Shown here piece after piece: positions 16,392-26,291 of a stretch of DNA of 59,254 bases. The stretch spans positions 1-59,254 of the forward strand of contig CAJGCO010000009.1 in assembly GCA_904501925.1 (NCBI GenBank). The letters run 5' to 3'. Position 1 is the stretch's first letter. The number at the start of each line of letters is the position of its first letter. The notes under the pieces are model-generated. The model had not been told where the DNA came from. It made no database searches and saw nothing but the letters and a program-made list of their open reading frames with translations. The translations under genes were made by a program, and so were the position numbers. The DNA comes from an uncultured Alphaproteobacteria bacterium. Lineage in GTDB: Bacteria; Pseudomonadota; Alphaproteobacteria; RF32; CAG-239.

Positions 16392-17852
16392 ATGGCTGAA
16401 TATATTTTAGAATCTAATGGCGAAAAATGGGAAATCATTTGTGGATTGGAAATTCACTGCCAGATTATATCAAAATCTAAGATTTTTAGTGGAGCTTCTA
16501 CTGAATTTGGTGTTGATGCTAATGAAAATGTTTCTTTTGTTGATGTGGCGATGCCTGGAATGTTACCAGTTCTTAATATGGAATGTGTTAAGCAAGCTGT
16601 TAAAACAGGTTTAGGGTTAAATGCTAAAATTAATAAATTTTCTCAATTTTCTCGTAAAAACTACTTTTATGCAGATCTTCCTCAAGGATATCAAATTACA
16701 CAAGAAAAACATCCTCTTATTGGAGAGGGACATGTTTCTATTGATTTGAGTGATGGAACTACAAAAGAAATTGGAATTGAAAGAATTCATATTGAACAAG
16801 ATACTGGAAAATCAATTCACGATATTGACCCTAAAAAAAGTTTTATAGACTATAATCGTGCTGGAGTAGGATTGATGGAATTGGTTACAAAACCTGATTT
16901 TAGAAGTCCTGATGAAGCTGGTGCTTTTTTGAGAAAACTACGTTCTATTGTTAGATATTTGGGTACTTGCGATGGAAATATGGATGAAGGTTCTATGCGC
17001 TGTGATGCTAGTGTTTCAATTAGAAAAGTTGGTGAAACAGGATTTAGACCAAGATGCGAAATTAAAAATGTAAATAGTGTTAAATTTGCAATGCAAGCAA
17101 TTGAGGCAGAAGCTAAAAGACAGCTTGAAATTTATGAAAAAGGTGAGAGTTTTGAGCAAGAATCTCGTCAATTTGACCCTACAACTTGCACAACAAAATA
17201 TATGCGAAAGAAAGAATATGCTCACGAATATAGACAATTTCCTGAGCCCGATTTACCACCACTTGTTTTAACAGATGAATTTATAGAAGAGATTAAATCT
17301 CAATTAGTTGAACTACCAGATGAAAAGAAGAGACGTTATATTTCTCAAATGGGTTTGACAGCTTATGATGCAATGGTTATTTGTGAAAACAAAGAAGTTG
17401 CAGAATTTTTTGAAGAAGCATCTGATGGTCATGATGCTAAAAAGGTTGCAAACTGGCTTATGGGCGATTTCTTTGCTATGCTTAATAAGAAAGGTGTTGA
17501 TATAAACAATTCTCCTGTTAGCGCTAAAAACTTGGGCAAACTTGTTGAGCTTATTTCTAAAGATATTATTTCTGGTAAGATTGCAAAAGATGTTTTTGAA
17601 ATAATGTCTGAAACTGGTGGTGATCCGGAGGTTATTGTTGAAGAAAAAGGATTAAAACAAGTAACTGATACATCTGCTATTGAAGCTATTGTTGATGAAA
17701 TTATTGCGAACAATCCTGATAATGTTGCAAGTTATAAAGCAGGTAAAAACAATTTACTTGGTTGGTTTGTTGGACAAGTGATGAAACAATCTCAAGGAAA
17801 AGCAAACCCTGGTGTTGTTAATAAGCTTTTAAGAGATAAGCTTGACAACTAA
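16392..17852 (+). CDS. gatB: Asp/Glu-tRNA amidotransferase subunit B
   Basis: The 486-residue kinase/transamidase subunit. It activates the tRNA-bound Glu or Asp with ATP and accepts ammonia from GatA. Family motifs: WEIICGLEIHCQI, SRKNYFYADLPQGYQI, DYNRAGVGLMELVT, and the C-terminal YqeY-like tail with NPGVVNKLLRDKLDN. AGAGGA stands before the ATG, 2 bases after gatA. A hairpin at 17890-17913 ends the operon. Confidence 0.96.
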   Translation: MAEYILESNGEKWEIICGLEIHCQIISKSKIFSGASTEFGVDANENVSFVDVAMPGMLPVLNMECVKQAVKTGLGLNAKINKFSQFSRKNYFYADLPQGYQITQEKHPLIGEGHVSIDLSDGTTKEIGIERIHIEQDTGKSIHDIDPKKSFIDYNRAGVGLMELVTKPDFRSPDEAGAFLRKLRSIVRYLGTCDGNMDEGSMRCDASVSIRKVGETGFRPRCEIKNVNSVKFAMQAIEAEAKRQLEIYEKGESFEQESRQFDPTTCTTKYMRKKEYAHEYRQFPEPDLPPLVLTDEFIEEIKSQLVELPDEKKRRYISQMGLTAYDAMVICENKEVAEFFEEASDGHDAKKVANWLMGDFFAMLNKKGVDINNSPVSAKNLGKLVELISKDIISGKIAKDVFEIMSETGGDPEVIVEEKGLKQVTDTSAIEAIVDEIIANNPDNVASYKAGKNNLLGWFVGQVMKQSQGKANPGVVNKLLRDKLDN

Positions 17853-17889
17853 AATTTTAAGAAAAAATTAAGCAAAATTAAAACTTTAG

Positions 17890-17913
17890 AGGGTGTCTAG
17901 TAAATAGACACCC
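17890..17913 (+). terminator. Hairpin after gatB
   Basis: Perfect 9-bp stem GGGTGTCTA with TAGACACCC. The following tail (TTATAAA) is poor in T, so termination may be inefficient or assisted. Confidence 0.5.
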
Positions 17914-18000
17914 TTATAAACATAGCATTTAGTTTTATATAACTTTATTTTGCAAAAACAACCCGTTATATTTGAATAGTACAATTTAGTGGAGGGTTTT

Positions 18001-18186
18001 ATGAATAAAGTAAATATTGCAAACTATGTGATTTATGATTTAGCAAATAGATTTAATTGTGTTGAACATTGTGGTGTTGATAATGAAATTATTGGTATGG
18101 TGGCAGAACACTGGCATAAACGTCATTCAATACAAACCAATAGAAACATTAAACATCATCATGAACAAATGACTCGGTTGGTTTAG
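18001..18186 (+). CDS. Hypothetical protein, 61 aa
   Basis: Unrecognised small soluble protein with a His-rich C-terminal half (EHWHKRHS and KHHHEQ). The His cluster could bind a metal, but there is no known motif. The frame opens with a GTG at 17989 that lies in the GTGGAGGG ribosome site; the ATG at 18001 is the better start. No terminator separates it clearly from the next small gene. Confidence 0.5.
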   Translation: MNKVNIANYVIYDLANRFNCVEHCGVDNEIIGMVAEHWHKRHSIQTNRNIKHHHEQMTRLV

Positions 18187-18284
18187 TAGATTATATTGTC
18201 AATATAGCTTTATTTTATACTTTAAATTATTTTTATGAGAGAATACTTTTTTTATTGGTTGGTTAATTTTATTGGAGGCCGTTG

Positions 18285-18533
18285 ATGAAAAAAGTTTGTA
18301 AAGATGAACTAACTAATAATATGATTTTTGTTGGAACTATTTATGATAGCTTTGAAGCATTAGAAGAAACTTTAGGAAAACTTAAATTAGAAAAACCTTT
18401 ATTTATTACTCATATTGCAAAAATGGCCTTTGCGGAGGAGGTTTTTAAACGCGCTGATGAGGAAATTGATATAATTCCACCCATAACTGCTAATAAAATG
18501 AATGAGCAATGTGTAGAGCGTTTTTTTAACTAA
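18285..18533 (+). CDS. Hypothetical protein, 82 aa
   Basis: Unrecognised. An acidic soluble protein predicted to be alpha-helical (SFEALEETLGKLKLEK, then AKMAFAEEVFKRADEE). GGAGG lies 6 bases before the ATG at 18285, which favours it over the TTG at 18282. It is followed at once by a strong terminator. Confidence 0.5.
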   Translation: MKKVCKDELTNNMIFVGTIYDSFEALEETLGKLKLEKPLFITHIAKMAFAEEVFKRADEEIDIIPPITANKMNEQCVERFFN

Positions 18534-18540
18534 GTATAAA

Positions 18541-18568
18541 AAAAGAGTGGTGTTTACCACTCTTTTTT
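18541..18568 (+). terminator. Terminator after the 82-aa gene
   Basis: AAAAGAGTGG pairs with CCACTCTTTT across a 6-base loop, followed by more T. Confidence 0.85.
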
Positions 18569-18635
18569 AGATTTATAAGTTTTGTTACAATTATGTTAAG
18601 ATTTGGTTTGAAACGAGCTTTAGGGTGATTTTTTA

Positions 18636-18664
18636 TTGCTTTATAGTAAAAAAAATGATATTAT
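18636..18664 (+). promoter_or_regulatory. Promoter of the 632-aa gene
   Basis: TTGCTT (18636-18641), a 17-base spacer and TATTAT (18659-18664), 40 bases before the ATG. Confidence 0.55.
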
Positions 18665-18704
18665 GTGTCCATAGGTATATTTTATATATATAGGAGGAGT
18701 TATT

Positions 18705-20603
18705 ATGACTGATAAAGTAAACACTAATGATACCATAGATGAGGAAACATTCAAAAAACAAAAAGCATTTTTTAAAGAAAACCTTATTAAGCAATTTAGA
18801 GAACAAGAAGCAGGCTTTGATAATGTTTGTATTGAGAAAGTTGAAAACTTGTTAAATTATCACGGACAAGAGTGCTCTGATATGCAAAGCTATGTTAGTG
18901 CATTACATACATATCTAACAGATCCAGGAACAAGATTTATTGATGCAAATACAGCAAAACAATTGGCTATTACTGAAAAATTTTGTAAAAAATATATTGA
19001 ACAAACTCAAGATTTTGTCGGTGATTTTTCTAAACTGCCTTTTGAACAACAAAAAGAGATTGTTAAAAATAGCTTAATAAGAAATGCTACCCAAAATGGT
19101 GCAACAAGAAGTACGTTAAATGAAATTAAAGAGACATGTGATTTGTTCGATAATGAAAAAATAACAGACATTGATAGTTATTTATCTAAATTGTATCAAA
19201 AGGCGTCATATAAAGGAGCTGTTATATTTGATGCTGATAAAGATAATAGTGGTTATTGGCCTGCAATGACATTTTTAGAAAATAATTTAAAACCTATGAT
19301 GGCTTATACAAATTTCCCTCAAGCTCCAGAGCCAGAACCTGTGATTGAAATAGACCCTAAAAAGAAAGAGAAAATAGAAAATTGGATGAAAGCTGTTGGG
19401 CTTGAAGATAAGGTAGATGAAATGATTCAAGCATATGGAGATAAGGCATATGCTGTGGTGCAAAATGCAATGGCTAATCCTAAAAATATGGCTGAAATCA
19501 CTGATGGTACATACAGAAATTCTAAAAACACTCTTTTATATCTATTAGAGAATAAAGAAACTATGAAAGAAAAGGTTGGTGACGTTGATGTATTAACAAT
19601 TGCCGGTGAGAAAAAACGTACTTTAGATAATTTTAATGATTCTTTTATGGACGAACTTAGTAAAAGAGGTACAGCCATTCCTAAGGAAGGGTATGCATCT
19701 CTTTTAGCTGCTTTAAAAACCACACCTAATACTTATGCTGACCTTTTGATGGCTATGGATAGGGTGGCTAATGAAAGAGGTTTTGATAAAGAGAAAGTTA
19801 AAGAGACTAAAGATCTTCTTACTGACTTTTATGAAAACAAATATCAAGATGTTATGAAAAATAACACTAGCGTTAAAAAGCTAGAAAAAGGTATAATTAT
19901 TCCTGAAGTTAATGAGATGGTTGGATTAAATATAGAAACACCAAAAATTGAATTACCTGAAAAAATTGGTGAACTTCCTGGATATGATTTATCTAAAGCT
20001 GATATGGATAGAGTTAAATACGCTAGCGCTATGTTGGGTGAATTAAAAATTAACGGCATTGATGATGCTAAGATGGCTGAGGCTATTAATAAAGCATTTA
20101 AGGAATCTATGAGAATAGGTTGGTCAGATATGGAAGCTTGGCGTGGCAACTTTAGATATAATTTAACTCAAGAGTTGGATTTGGAACGTAAGGCGAAAGG
20201 CGATAAAGATAAATATGCTGAAATGATGAAGGCTCTTGCTGGAACAGATAAGATGGTTGCAGAATCTTTGGATACTCTACCAAACAATAAAGTTGAATAT
20301 CTATCTTTTGTTGATACTGTAAATAAGGTCAACTTGGCTAAAGATATTGCAGATATTAAGCCAGAAATAGCAGAAAATGCTGACACTAAAGAAAAAGTTG
20401 AGAAAGTTAAAACTCGTGTATCTACTAGAGAGAAAATCAAAGCTGGATATAATAGAGTTTTAGCGTTTGTTGGTCTCAAGAAGAAAGAAAAAGCTGATAG
20501 CGATGTGAATCAAGAAAACTCAGCTACTCAGACTGTTGAAACGCAAACAATAGATCTTACTTTATTAGGAGATGCTCTAAAGTCAAAAGATGCTGGAAAA
20601 TAA
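18705..20603 (+). CDS. Large hypothetical helical protein, 632 aa
   Basis: Not recognised. It has no signal peptide or transmembrane segment. It is highly charged (Lys/Glu/Asp-rich) and looks almost entirely alpha-helical, with few Cys. A Pro/Glu-rich hinge (PQAPEPEPVIEIDP, about residue 205) separates an N-terminal third from the rest. The C-terminus is basic (STREKIKAGYNRVLAFVGLKKKEK) and ends in a Thr/Gln-rich tail. It has a clear promoter, a TAGGAGGAG ribosome site and a terminator, so it is an expressed single-gene unit. A secreted effector or a structural protein are both possible; nothing in the sequence decides. Confidence 0.6.
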   Translation: MTDKVNTNDTIDEETFKKQKAFFKENLIKQFREQEAGFDNVCIEKVENLLNYHGQECSDMQSYVSALHTYLTDPGTRFIDANTAKQLAITEKFCKKYIEQTQDFVGDFSKLPFEQQKEIVKNSLIRNATQNGATRSTLNEIKETCDLFDNEKITDIDSYLSKLYQKASYKGAVIFDADKDNSGYWPAMTFLENNLKPMMAYTNFPQAPEPEPVIEIDPKKKEKIENWMKAVGLEDKVDEMIQAYGDKAYAVVQNAMANPKNMAEITDGTYRNSKNTLLYLLENKETMKEKVGDVDVLTIAGEKKRTLDNFNDSFMDELSKRGTAIPKEGYASLLAALKTTPNTYADLLMAMDRVANERGFDKEKVKETKDLLTDFYENKYQDVMKNNTSVKKLEKGIIIPEVNEMVGLNIETPKIELPEKIGELPGYDLSKADMDRVKYASAMLGELKINGIDDAKMAEAINKAFKESMRIGWSDMEAWRGNFRYNLTQELDLERKAKGDKDKYAEMMKALAGTDKMVAESLDTLPNNKVEYLSFVDTVNKVNLAKDIADIKPEIAENADTKEKVEKVKTRVSTREKIKAGYNRVLAFVGLKKKEKADSDVNQENSATQTVETQTIDLTLLGDALKSKDAGK

Positions 20604-20620
20604 GTAAGATATATTCACAC

Positions 20621-20652
20621 AAAAACCCCACAGAGCAATCTGTGGGGTTTTT
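20621..20652. terminator. Bidirectional terminator between convergent units
   Basis: A perfect 14-bp stem, AAAAACCCCACAGA with TCTGTGGGGTTTTT (loop GCAA), serves the 632-aa gene and the leftward secF. Confidence 0.9.
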
Positions 20653-20667
20653 ATTTGATTAGTTTAA

Positions 20668-21603
20668 TTAACCAATTGTTGCAAAGTAATTTTCTTCTTC
20701 TTTGTGATTTACTGCTCTTAAATCAAAAAGATTTAAGAAAGCTGTACAAATATAAATTGAAGAATATGTACCGATGATTAAACCTGCAAGAATAACAAAA
20801 GAGAAACTCTCTAAAGCTTCACCACCCCATATGTATAATGGAATTACGGCAACTAATGTGGTAACACCTGTTAAAATTGTACGAGAAAAGATGTCATTGA
20901 TACTTTTGTTTAACAATTCTAACTGTGGCATTTTGCGATATTTTTTGAGGTTTTCACGGATACGGTCATATGTTACAACTGTATCGTTAATTGAATAACC
21001 TACAAGAGTTAAAATCGCTGCAATTGTTGTTAAGCTGAAATCAAATCTGAAATATGATAATAAACCAACAGTGATGATGATATCGTGGAATAAACCAATC
21101 AACGCACCAATAGCAAATTGCCACTCAAAACGAACCCAAATGTATATTGCAATAGCAACCATTGCTAATACTGATGCAATGATACCGGCTTTTTTGAGTT
21201 CATCACCAACTTGTGGACCTACGTTTTCTACACGACGATATTCATAGTTATCGCCTAAAATCTTTTTGATTTCAACAACAGCTTTTCTTTGTGCTTCTTC
21301 GTTTGCATTATCTGCTTGAGCACGAATCATTAGCTCTTTGTTTTCTGCGCCAATTGTTTGAAGATTTAATTCATCTAGATTTAATACGCTTAACTTTGAA
21401 CGAATTTCTTCAATATTAATTGGTTGTTCTGATTTGATTTCCATAAGCACACCACCTGAAAAGTCAATACCAAAGTTGAAACCTTTGTAGTATATGCTTA
21501 AGAAAGATAATGCTACTAATATTAATGAAAGAACGTATGTGAAAACACGTGATTTCATAAAATTAATATTAGTATCTTTTGTAATCCATTTTAACATTGT
21601 CAT
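20668..21603 (-). CDS. secF: Protein translocase subunit SecF
   Basis: A 311-residue inner-membrane subunit that, with SecD, uses the proton motive force to pull proteins out of SecYEG. It has an N-terminal membrane helix, a short periplasmic domain starting with GFNFGIDFSGGVLMEIK, and five C-terminal helices with SINDTVVTYDRIREN. Start at 21603 with AAGGAA upstream; 19 bases after secD. Operon order yajC-secD-secF. Confidence 0.96.
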   Translation of the reverse strand: MTMLKWITKDTNINFMKSRVFTYVLSLILVALSFLSIYYKGFNFGIDFSGGVLMEIKSEQPINIEEIRSKLSVLNLDELNLQTIGAENKELMIRAQADNANEEAQRKAVVEIKKILGDNYEYRRVENVGPQVGDELKKAGIIASVLAMVAIAIYIWVRFEWQFAIGALIGLFHDIIITVGLLSYFRFDFSLTTIAAILTLVGYSINDTVVTYDRIRENLKKYRKMPQLELLNKSINDIFSRTILTGVTTLVAVIPLYIWGGEALESFSFVILAGLIIGTYSSIYICTAFLNLFDLRAVNHKEEENYFATIG

Positions 21604-21622
21604 TTTATTATTCCTTATAAAA

Positions 21623-23167
21623 CTATATTGGTAATGCTTTTGGTTTAAATCTATTATACCAAGCTGTAATCATTAAGCGTGTTACTGTTACAGATGTGAA
21701 CAATGATGTAACAATACCAACAGCTAAAGTAACAGCAAAGCCTCTTACTGGACCACTACCAAAATAGAATAATACGCCGGCAGCAATTAATGTTGTTAGG
21801 TTTGAGTCAATAATTGTTGCCCATGCTATTGTAAAACCACTCTCGATTGCATCTCTGATTGAGCGACCGTGTTTTACTTCTTCACGCATGCGTTCAAAAA
21901 TTAATACGTTTGCATCAACAGCCATACCAATTGTTAAGATGATACCTGCAATACCTGGAAGAGTTAATGTTGCACCCATGAAACTTAATGCGCCAAGCAT
22001 CAAGAAGAGGTTCATAAATACTGATATAGTTGTGAACAAACCAAACAATCCATATGCAAGTAATAAGAATACAACAACGCCAATGAAACCGATGATTGAA
22101 GAATAAATACCAGCTTCAATTGAATCTGCACCAAGACCTGCACCAACTGTTCTTTCTTCTAAGATATTAAGTGGAGCTGGTAGAGCACCTGAACGCAATA
22201 ATAATGCAAGTTCTTGCGCTGTTTCTGCTGTGTAGTTACCAGTAATCACACCAGAACCACCAGTGATTGCAGATTGAATTGTTGGAGCTGAAATAACTTC
22301 ATTATCTAAAACAATAGCTAAATCTTTACCTACGTTGTTTTTAGTTACTTCACCGAATTTCTTTGCACCTAAGTTGTTAAATTTGAAGCTAACTGAAGGA
22401 CGTCCTTCTTGGAAAGAAACTGATGCATCTGTTAGAGTTTCACCACCAACGGCTGCTTTTTTAACAATAACATATTGTTCACCTAAAGAACCACGAACAA
22501 TACGTGATGATGTTTTTAATTTACCACGTTTTGCTTCAAGAACAGTTGTAGAATCATCAACTAGATGGAAAGTCATTTTTGCTGTTTTACCAAGAAGCGC
22601 TTTTACTTCTTCTGGATTTTGAAGACCTGGTAATTGAACCAAAATACGACCATATCCTTGACTTTGAATGCTTGGTTCATTTGTACCATATTCGTCGATA
22701 CGTTTACGAACAATTTCAATTGATTGATCAACCAATTTGAGTTTGAAATTATTCATTGCTTGTTCGTCATAGTTTACAACTAATGTATCTCCATCTTCTG
22801 TAACTTTTAGGCCTTCATCCATTTTTCTTAATGGAGCATGAGCTTTTGTTCTAGAATTTGGATTTTCAATTCTAATTCTTAAACCATTTTCGTTTGAACT
22901 AATATTTTGATAACGAATTCTAGCATCTTTTAAAGACATACGAGCTGCATCTTCTAAGCTTTCCATACGCTCTTTTAATGCTGTATTGATATCTACTTCT
23001 AGTAACAAACTTGAACCACCTTGTAAATCTAATCCAAGATTTACAGGCTGCCACCAAGAAGGTAGGGTTGTTTTTGGATCTTTAACAAAGTTTGGCACAG
23101 AATAAAAGACACCTAGAGCGCAAACTGCTAAAATCATAATTATTCTTTTTAATGATAAATTATACAT
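21623..23167 (-). CDS. secD: Protein translocase subunit SecD
   Basis: A 514-residue SecD. It has one N-terminal helix, the periplasmic P1 region (NLGLDLQGGSSLLLEVD and the KRIDEYGTNEPSIQ stretch), then five helices containing GMAVDANVLIFERMREE. It forms the SecDF motor with SecF. Of normal length for the compact bacterial type. It is transcribed after yajC (17-base gap). Confidence 0.96.
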   Translation of the reverse strand: MYNLSLKRIIMILAVCALGVFYSVPNFVKDPKTTLPSWWQPVNLGLDLQGGSSLLLEVDINTALKERMESLEDAARMSLKDARIRYQNISSNENGLRIRIENPNSRTKAHAPLRKMDEGLKVTEDGDTLVVNYDEQAMNNFKLKLVDQSIEIVRKRIDEYGTNEPSIQSQGYGRILVQLPGLQNPEEVKALLGKTAKMTFHLVDDSTTVLEAKRGKLKTSSRIVRGSLGEQYVIVKKAAVGGETLTDASVSFQEGRPSVSFKFNNLGAKKFGEVTKNNVGKDLAIVLDNEVISAPTIQSAITGGSGVITGNYTAETAQELALLLRSGALPAPLNILEERTVGAGLGADSIEAGIYSSIIGFIGVVVFLLLAYGLFGLFTTISVFMNLFLMLGALSFMGATLTLPGIAGIILTIGMAVDANVLIFERMREEVKHGRSIRDAIESGFTIAWATIIDSNLTTLIAAGVLFYFGSGPVRGFAVTLAVGIVTSLFTSVTVTRLMITAWYNRFKPKALPI

Positions 23168-23184
23168 TTTATTTTCTCTTTACT

Positions 23185-23502
23185 TTATTTTTTATCAGAA
23201 ATAACTTCGCGAATACTTGAGCGAGTTACAACAACTTCAACACCTTTAGCGATTTCAACTGTTAAAGTTTCAGCATCAGCTTTTACAACTTTAGCTTTGA
23301 TACCACCGCCTGTAATAACTTCATCTTTAGGCTGAATCGCATTTAACATATTTTCATGCTCTTTCATCTTTTTTTGTTGAGGACGAATTAGTATGAAATA
23401 AAAAATAGCAAAAACAAGAATCATTTGAATGAAAAAACCTGACATTGAGCCATTTTGCATAGCTACTGATCCTTGAGATGCAATTGCTTCTGATATAAAC
23501 AT
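23185..23502 (-). CDS. yajC: Preprotein translocase subunit YajC
   Basis: A 105-residue membrane protein with one N-terminal helix (MILVFAIFYFILIRPQQKKM) and a small cytoplasmic domain with the typical GGIKAKVVKADAETLTVEIA. It associates with SecDF. A longer frame starts at 23514, but the ATG at 23502 has GGAGA at proper spacing. First gene of the yajC-secD-secF operon. Confidence 0.93.
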   Translation of the reverse strand: MFISEAIASQGSVAMQNGSMSGFFIQMILVFAIFYFILIRPQQKKMKEHENMLNAIQPKDEVITGGGIKAKVVKADAETLTVEIAKGVEVVVTRSSIREVISDKK

Positions 23503-23620
23503 ATTTATCTCCATTAAAATTATTTATGTGGGATGTATATTAAGCCAGAAAAAACGCCGTTACAACTCAAAACAAAGAGATTTGCAACGTTTTTTATCGA
23601 TTTTAGGATAAATAATCTAA

Positions 23621-24574
23621 TTATGGAAGATATGAGCGTGGATTTACAGCTTTTTTACCTGCTCGAACCTCAAAATGCAGTTGAGGAGTATTAACACTTC
23701 CTGTTTTTCCAACAGTTGCTATTTTTTCTCCTCTTATTACTGATTGACCTTTTTTTACAAACAATTTATCGTTATGAGCATAGGCTGTTATATAGCCATC
23801 GGGATGTTTAATCAAAACCAAATTTCCAAACCCTTTTAGCTCATTTCCAGCATATGCAACAACACCTTTATCTGCTGCTTTAACATTTGACCCTAAAACA
23901 GCTTTAATATTAATTCCATCATTACGACGGCCTTTTCCTACAACACCAAAACCCGAAACGACCTTACCATTTACAGGCCAGATAAATTTACTTGCCCTAT
24001 ATGTTGAAACTTTTTTACGTGCTGTTGAGGTATTAGATTTTTTTTGAGGAGCTGCTTTAGCTGATGTTTTTTTGGGCGTTGAAGCTGATGCAACTGATGT
24101 GGATTTGGATATTTTATTAAGTGAAAAAGCCGAAGATCCACCTGATGATGCCATAATAGTATCTTTTGATGAAGATAGACTATCTGGCAATATTAAAATC
24201 TGCCCAACATTTAATTCGAATGGCGCTTTTAAATCATTTAATTTACTTAAAGATGTGATATCTACATTATGTTTTCTAGAGATACTAAAAAGAGTGTCTC
24301 CTTTTGCAACTTTATATGTTTTTCTTATGGGAAGATTTAATTTTTGACCAACATTTAAGCTATATGGGGCAGAAAGATTGTTTGCTTCAATAATCCCCCT
24401 TAAAGATACTTCATATTGTCTTGATAAACTATAAAGGGTGTCACCCTTTTGAACTTCAACACTTTGCGGGGTAAATTTATAGCCATATCCATTAAACAAA
24501 GGGATACCATTATGCCTTGCATAACAGCCTGAAAGTAGTGGTATTAAAAAAAATATTGCCAGAACTTTTTTCAT
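23621..24574 (-). CDS. NlpD-like LysM/M23 lipoprotein
   Basis: A 317-residue outer-membrane lipoprotein. The signal peptide ends in the lipobox LLSGC. Two LysM repeats follow (about 40-85 and 90-135), then a Ser/Thr/Lys-rich linker, then an M23 (LytM) domain. The M23 domain keeps AYAH and LHFE but has RRNDGINI where active enzymes have HxxxD, so it has lost zinc ligands. This is the state of NlpD, which activates periplasmic amidases at the division site and does not cut peptidoglycan itself. Encoded alone, divergent from sufB. Confidence 0.85.
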   Translation of the reverse strand: MKKVLAIFFLIPLLSGCYARHNGIPLFNGYGYKFTPQSVEVQKGDTLYSLSRQYEVSLRGIIEANNLSAPYSLNVGQKLNLPIRKTYKVAKGDTLFSISRKHNVDITSLSKLNDLKAPFELNVGQILILPDSLSSSKDTIMASSGGSSAFSLNKISKSTSVASASTPKKTSAKAAPQKKSNTSTARKKVSTYRASKFIWPVNGKVVSGFGVVGKGRRNDGINIKAVLGSNVKAADKGVVAYAGNELKGFGNLVLIKHPDGYITAYAHNDKLFVKKGQSVIRGEKIATVGKTGSVNTPQLHFEVRAGKKAVNPRSYLP

Positions 24575-24713
24575 AGTTTCTTCCTTTGTTATTATGTATT
24601 ATATTTAACCTTAAATACCTAAATATTCGTTAAACTTAACTACATTAGTTGCTTGATTTTTATATTTGATTATTTTATATTGGCGTCATGTTTGATGAGA
24701 GGTAGTAATAGCA

Positions 24714-26159
24714 ATGAACAACAAGCCTGAAATTAAAGATGAAAGTGGCGATAAATACAAATTTGGTTTTGTTACTGATATTGATTCTGAGGTTATCCCA
24801 AAAGGATTAAGCGAAGATATTATAAAAATAATTTCACAGAAAAAAGAAGAACCTGAATGGCTTTTGGAATCTCGCCTTAAAGCATATCGCAAGTGGCAAA
24901 CAATGAGCGAACCAACTTGGGCAAAAGTAAAATATGATAAGATAGATTATCAAGATTTATATTATTACTCAGCACCAAAACAAAAAGTTGCACCACAAAG
25001 TTTAGACGAAGTTGATCCTAAAATTTTGGAGACATATAATAAGTTAGGAATCCCTCTTAAAGAACAAGAAGTTTTAGCAGGAGTTGTTGCTGTTGATGCT
25101 GTGTTTGATAGCGTATCTGTTGCCACAACATATAAAGCTCAACTAAAAAAACACGGAGTTATTTTTTGTTCTATATCAGAGGCTATAAAAGAATATCCTG
25201 AATTAGTTAGAAAATATTTGGGTTCTGTTGTTCCTTATACAGATAATTTTTTTGCTGCACTTAACTCTGCTGTATTTACAGATGGTAGTTTTGTATATAT
25301 CCCTAAAGGGGTTAAGTGTCCGATGGAATTATCTACATATTTTAGAATAAATGCGAAAAACACAGGACAATTTGAAAGAACACTTATTGTAGCAGATGAG
25401 GGAAGTTATGTTTCTTACCTAGAAGGATGTACTGCTCCACAAAGAGATGAAAACCAACTTCATGCGGCTATTGTTGAGATTTTTGTTCATAAAGATGCTG
25501 AAGTAAAGTATTCCACTGTTCAAAACTGGTATCCTGGAGATAAGGACGGTAAAGGTGGAGTATATAACTTTGTTACCAAAAGAGCTCTTTGTGATGGAGA
25601 AAATTCTAAAGTTTCTTGGACACAAGTTGAAACGGGTTCTGCTGTTACATGGAAATATCCATCTTGCATATTAAGAGGAGATGGATCTAAAGGTGAATTT
25701 TATTCAGTTGCATTAACAAACAATCGCCAACAAGCAGATACAGGAACAAAAATGATTCACCTAGGAAAAAACACCACTTCTAGGATTGTTTCTAAAGGAA
25801 TTTCTGCAGGATTTTCTGACCAAACATATAGAGGTTTGGTTAAAGTTGCCAAGAATGCAAGTGGTGCTCGCAACTATTCTCAATGTGACAGCTTATTGAT
25901 TGGTACAACTTGTGGTTCGCATACTGTTCCATACATTGAAAACGCATCAAATTCTGCAATATTAGAACACGAAGCAACAACATCAAAAATTAGTGATGAG
26001 CAATTATTTTACTGCAAACAAAGAGGCATTTCTGAGGAAGATGCTGTTGGGTTGATTGTAAATGGGTTTTGCAAAGAAGTTATGCAAAAACTACCTATGG
26101 AATTTGCTATTGAGGCAACAAAACTTATTGAAATTTCCCTTGAAGGAAGTGTGGGATAA
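24714..26159 (+). CDS. sufB: Fe-S cluster assembly protein SufB
   Basis: The 481-residue scaffold subunit of the SufBC2D complex. It has the SufBD beta-helix core with GSFVYIPKGVKCPMELSTYFRI, and the C-terminal cluster-site region with GTTCGSHTVPYIEN and LEHEATTSKI. Homologues assemble clusters on these Cys, Glu and His residues. sufC and sufD are not adjacent; sufS, sufT and sufE lie 14 kb away. The gene stands alone and is followed by a hairpin that works better leftward. Confidence 0.94.
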   Translation: MNNKPEIKDESGDKYKFGFVTDIDSEVIPKGLSEDIIKIISQKKEEPEWLLESRLKAYRKWQTMSEPTWAKVKYDKIDYQDLYYYSAPKQKVAPQSLDEVDPKILETYNKLGIPLKEQEVLAGVVAVDAVFDSVSVATTYKAQLKKHGVIFCSISEAIKEYPELVRKYLGSVVPYTDNFFAALNSAVFTDGSFVYIPKGVKCPMELSTYFRINAKNTGQFERTLIVADEGSYVSYLEGCTAPQRDENQLHAAIVEIFVHKDAEVKYSTVQNWYPGDKDGKGGVYNFVTKRALCDGENSKVSWTQVETGSAVTWKYPSCILRGDGSKGEFYSVALTNNRQQADTGTKMIHLGKNTTSRIVSKGISAGFSDQTYRGLVKVAKNASGARNYSQCDSLLIGTTCGSHTVPYIENASNSAILEHEATTSKISDEQLFYCKQRGISEEDAVGLIVNGFCKEVMQKLPMEFAIEATKLIEISLEGSVG

Positions 26160-26195
26160 ATACTTTTATATTCTGGTAAAAATTTTTCATAAAAA

Positions 26196-26217
26196 AAACC
26201 ACCTTTGCAGGTGGTTT
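26196..26217 (-). terminator. Leftward terminator of the 26292-26756 gene
   Basis: The perfect stem AAACCACCT with AGGTGGTTT is followed by T8 on the minus strand. On the plus strand, after sufB, it lacks a T-run. Confidence 0.7.
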
Positions 26218-26291
26218 GAAGGAAATATATCCTTAGTTTAGCTACTGTTATCTTATGAAAACTTCGCCTTGTTCTCTCAAACAGAAAAAAC

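Noticed and set aside
23621..24574. Active M23 endopeptidase
   Set aside because: The HxxxD zinc motif is replaced by NDGIN, as in NlpD-type activators; reported as a non-enzymatic activator instead.
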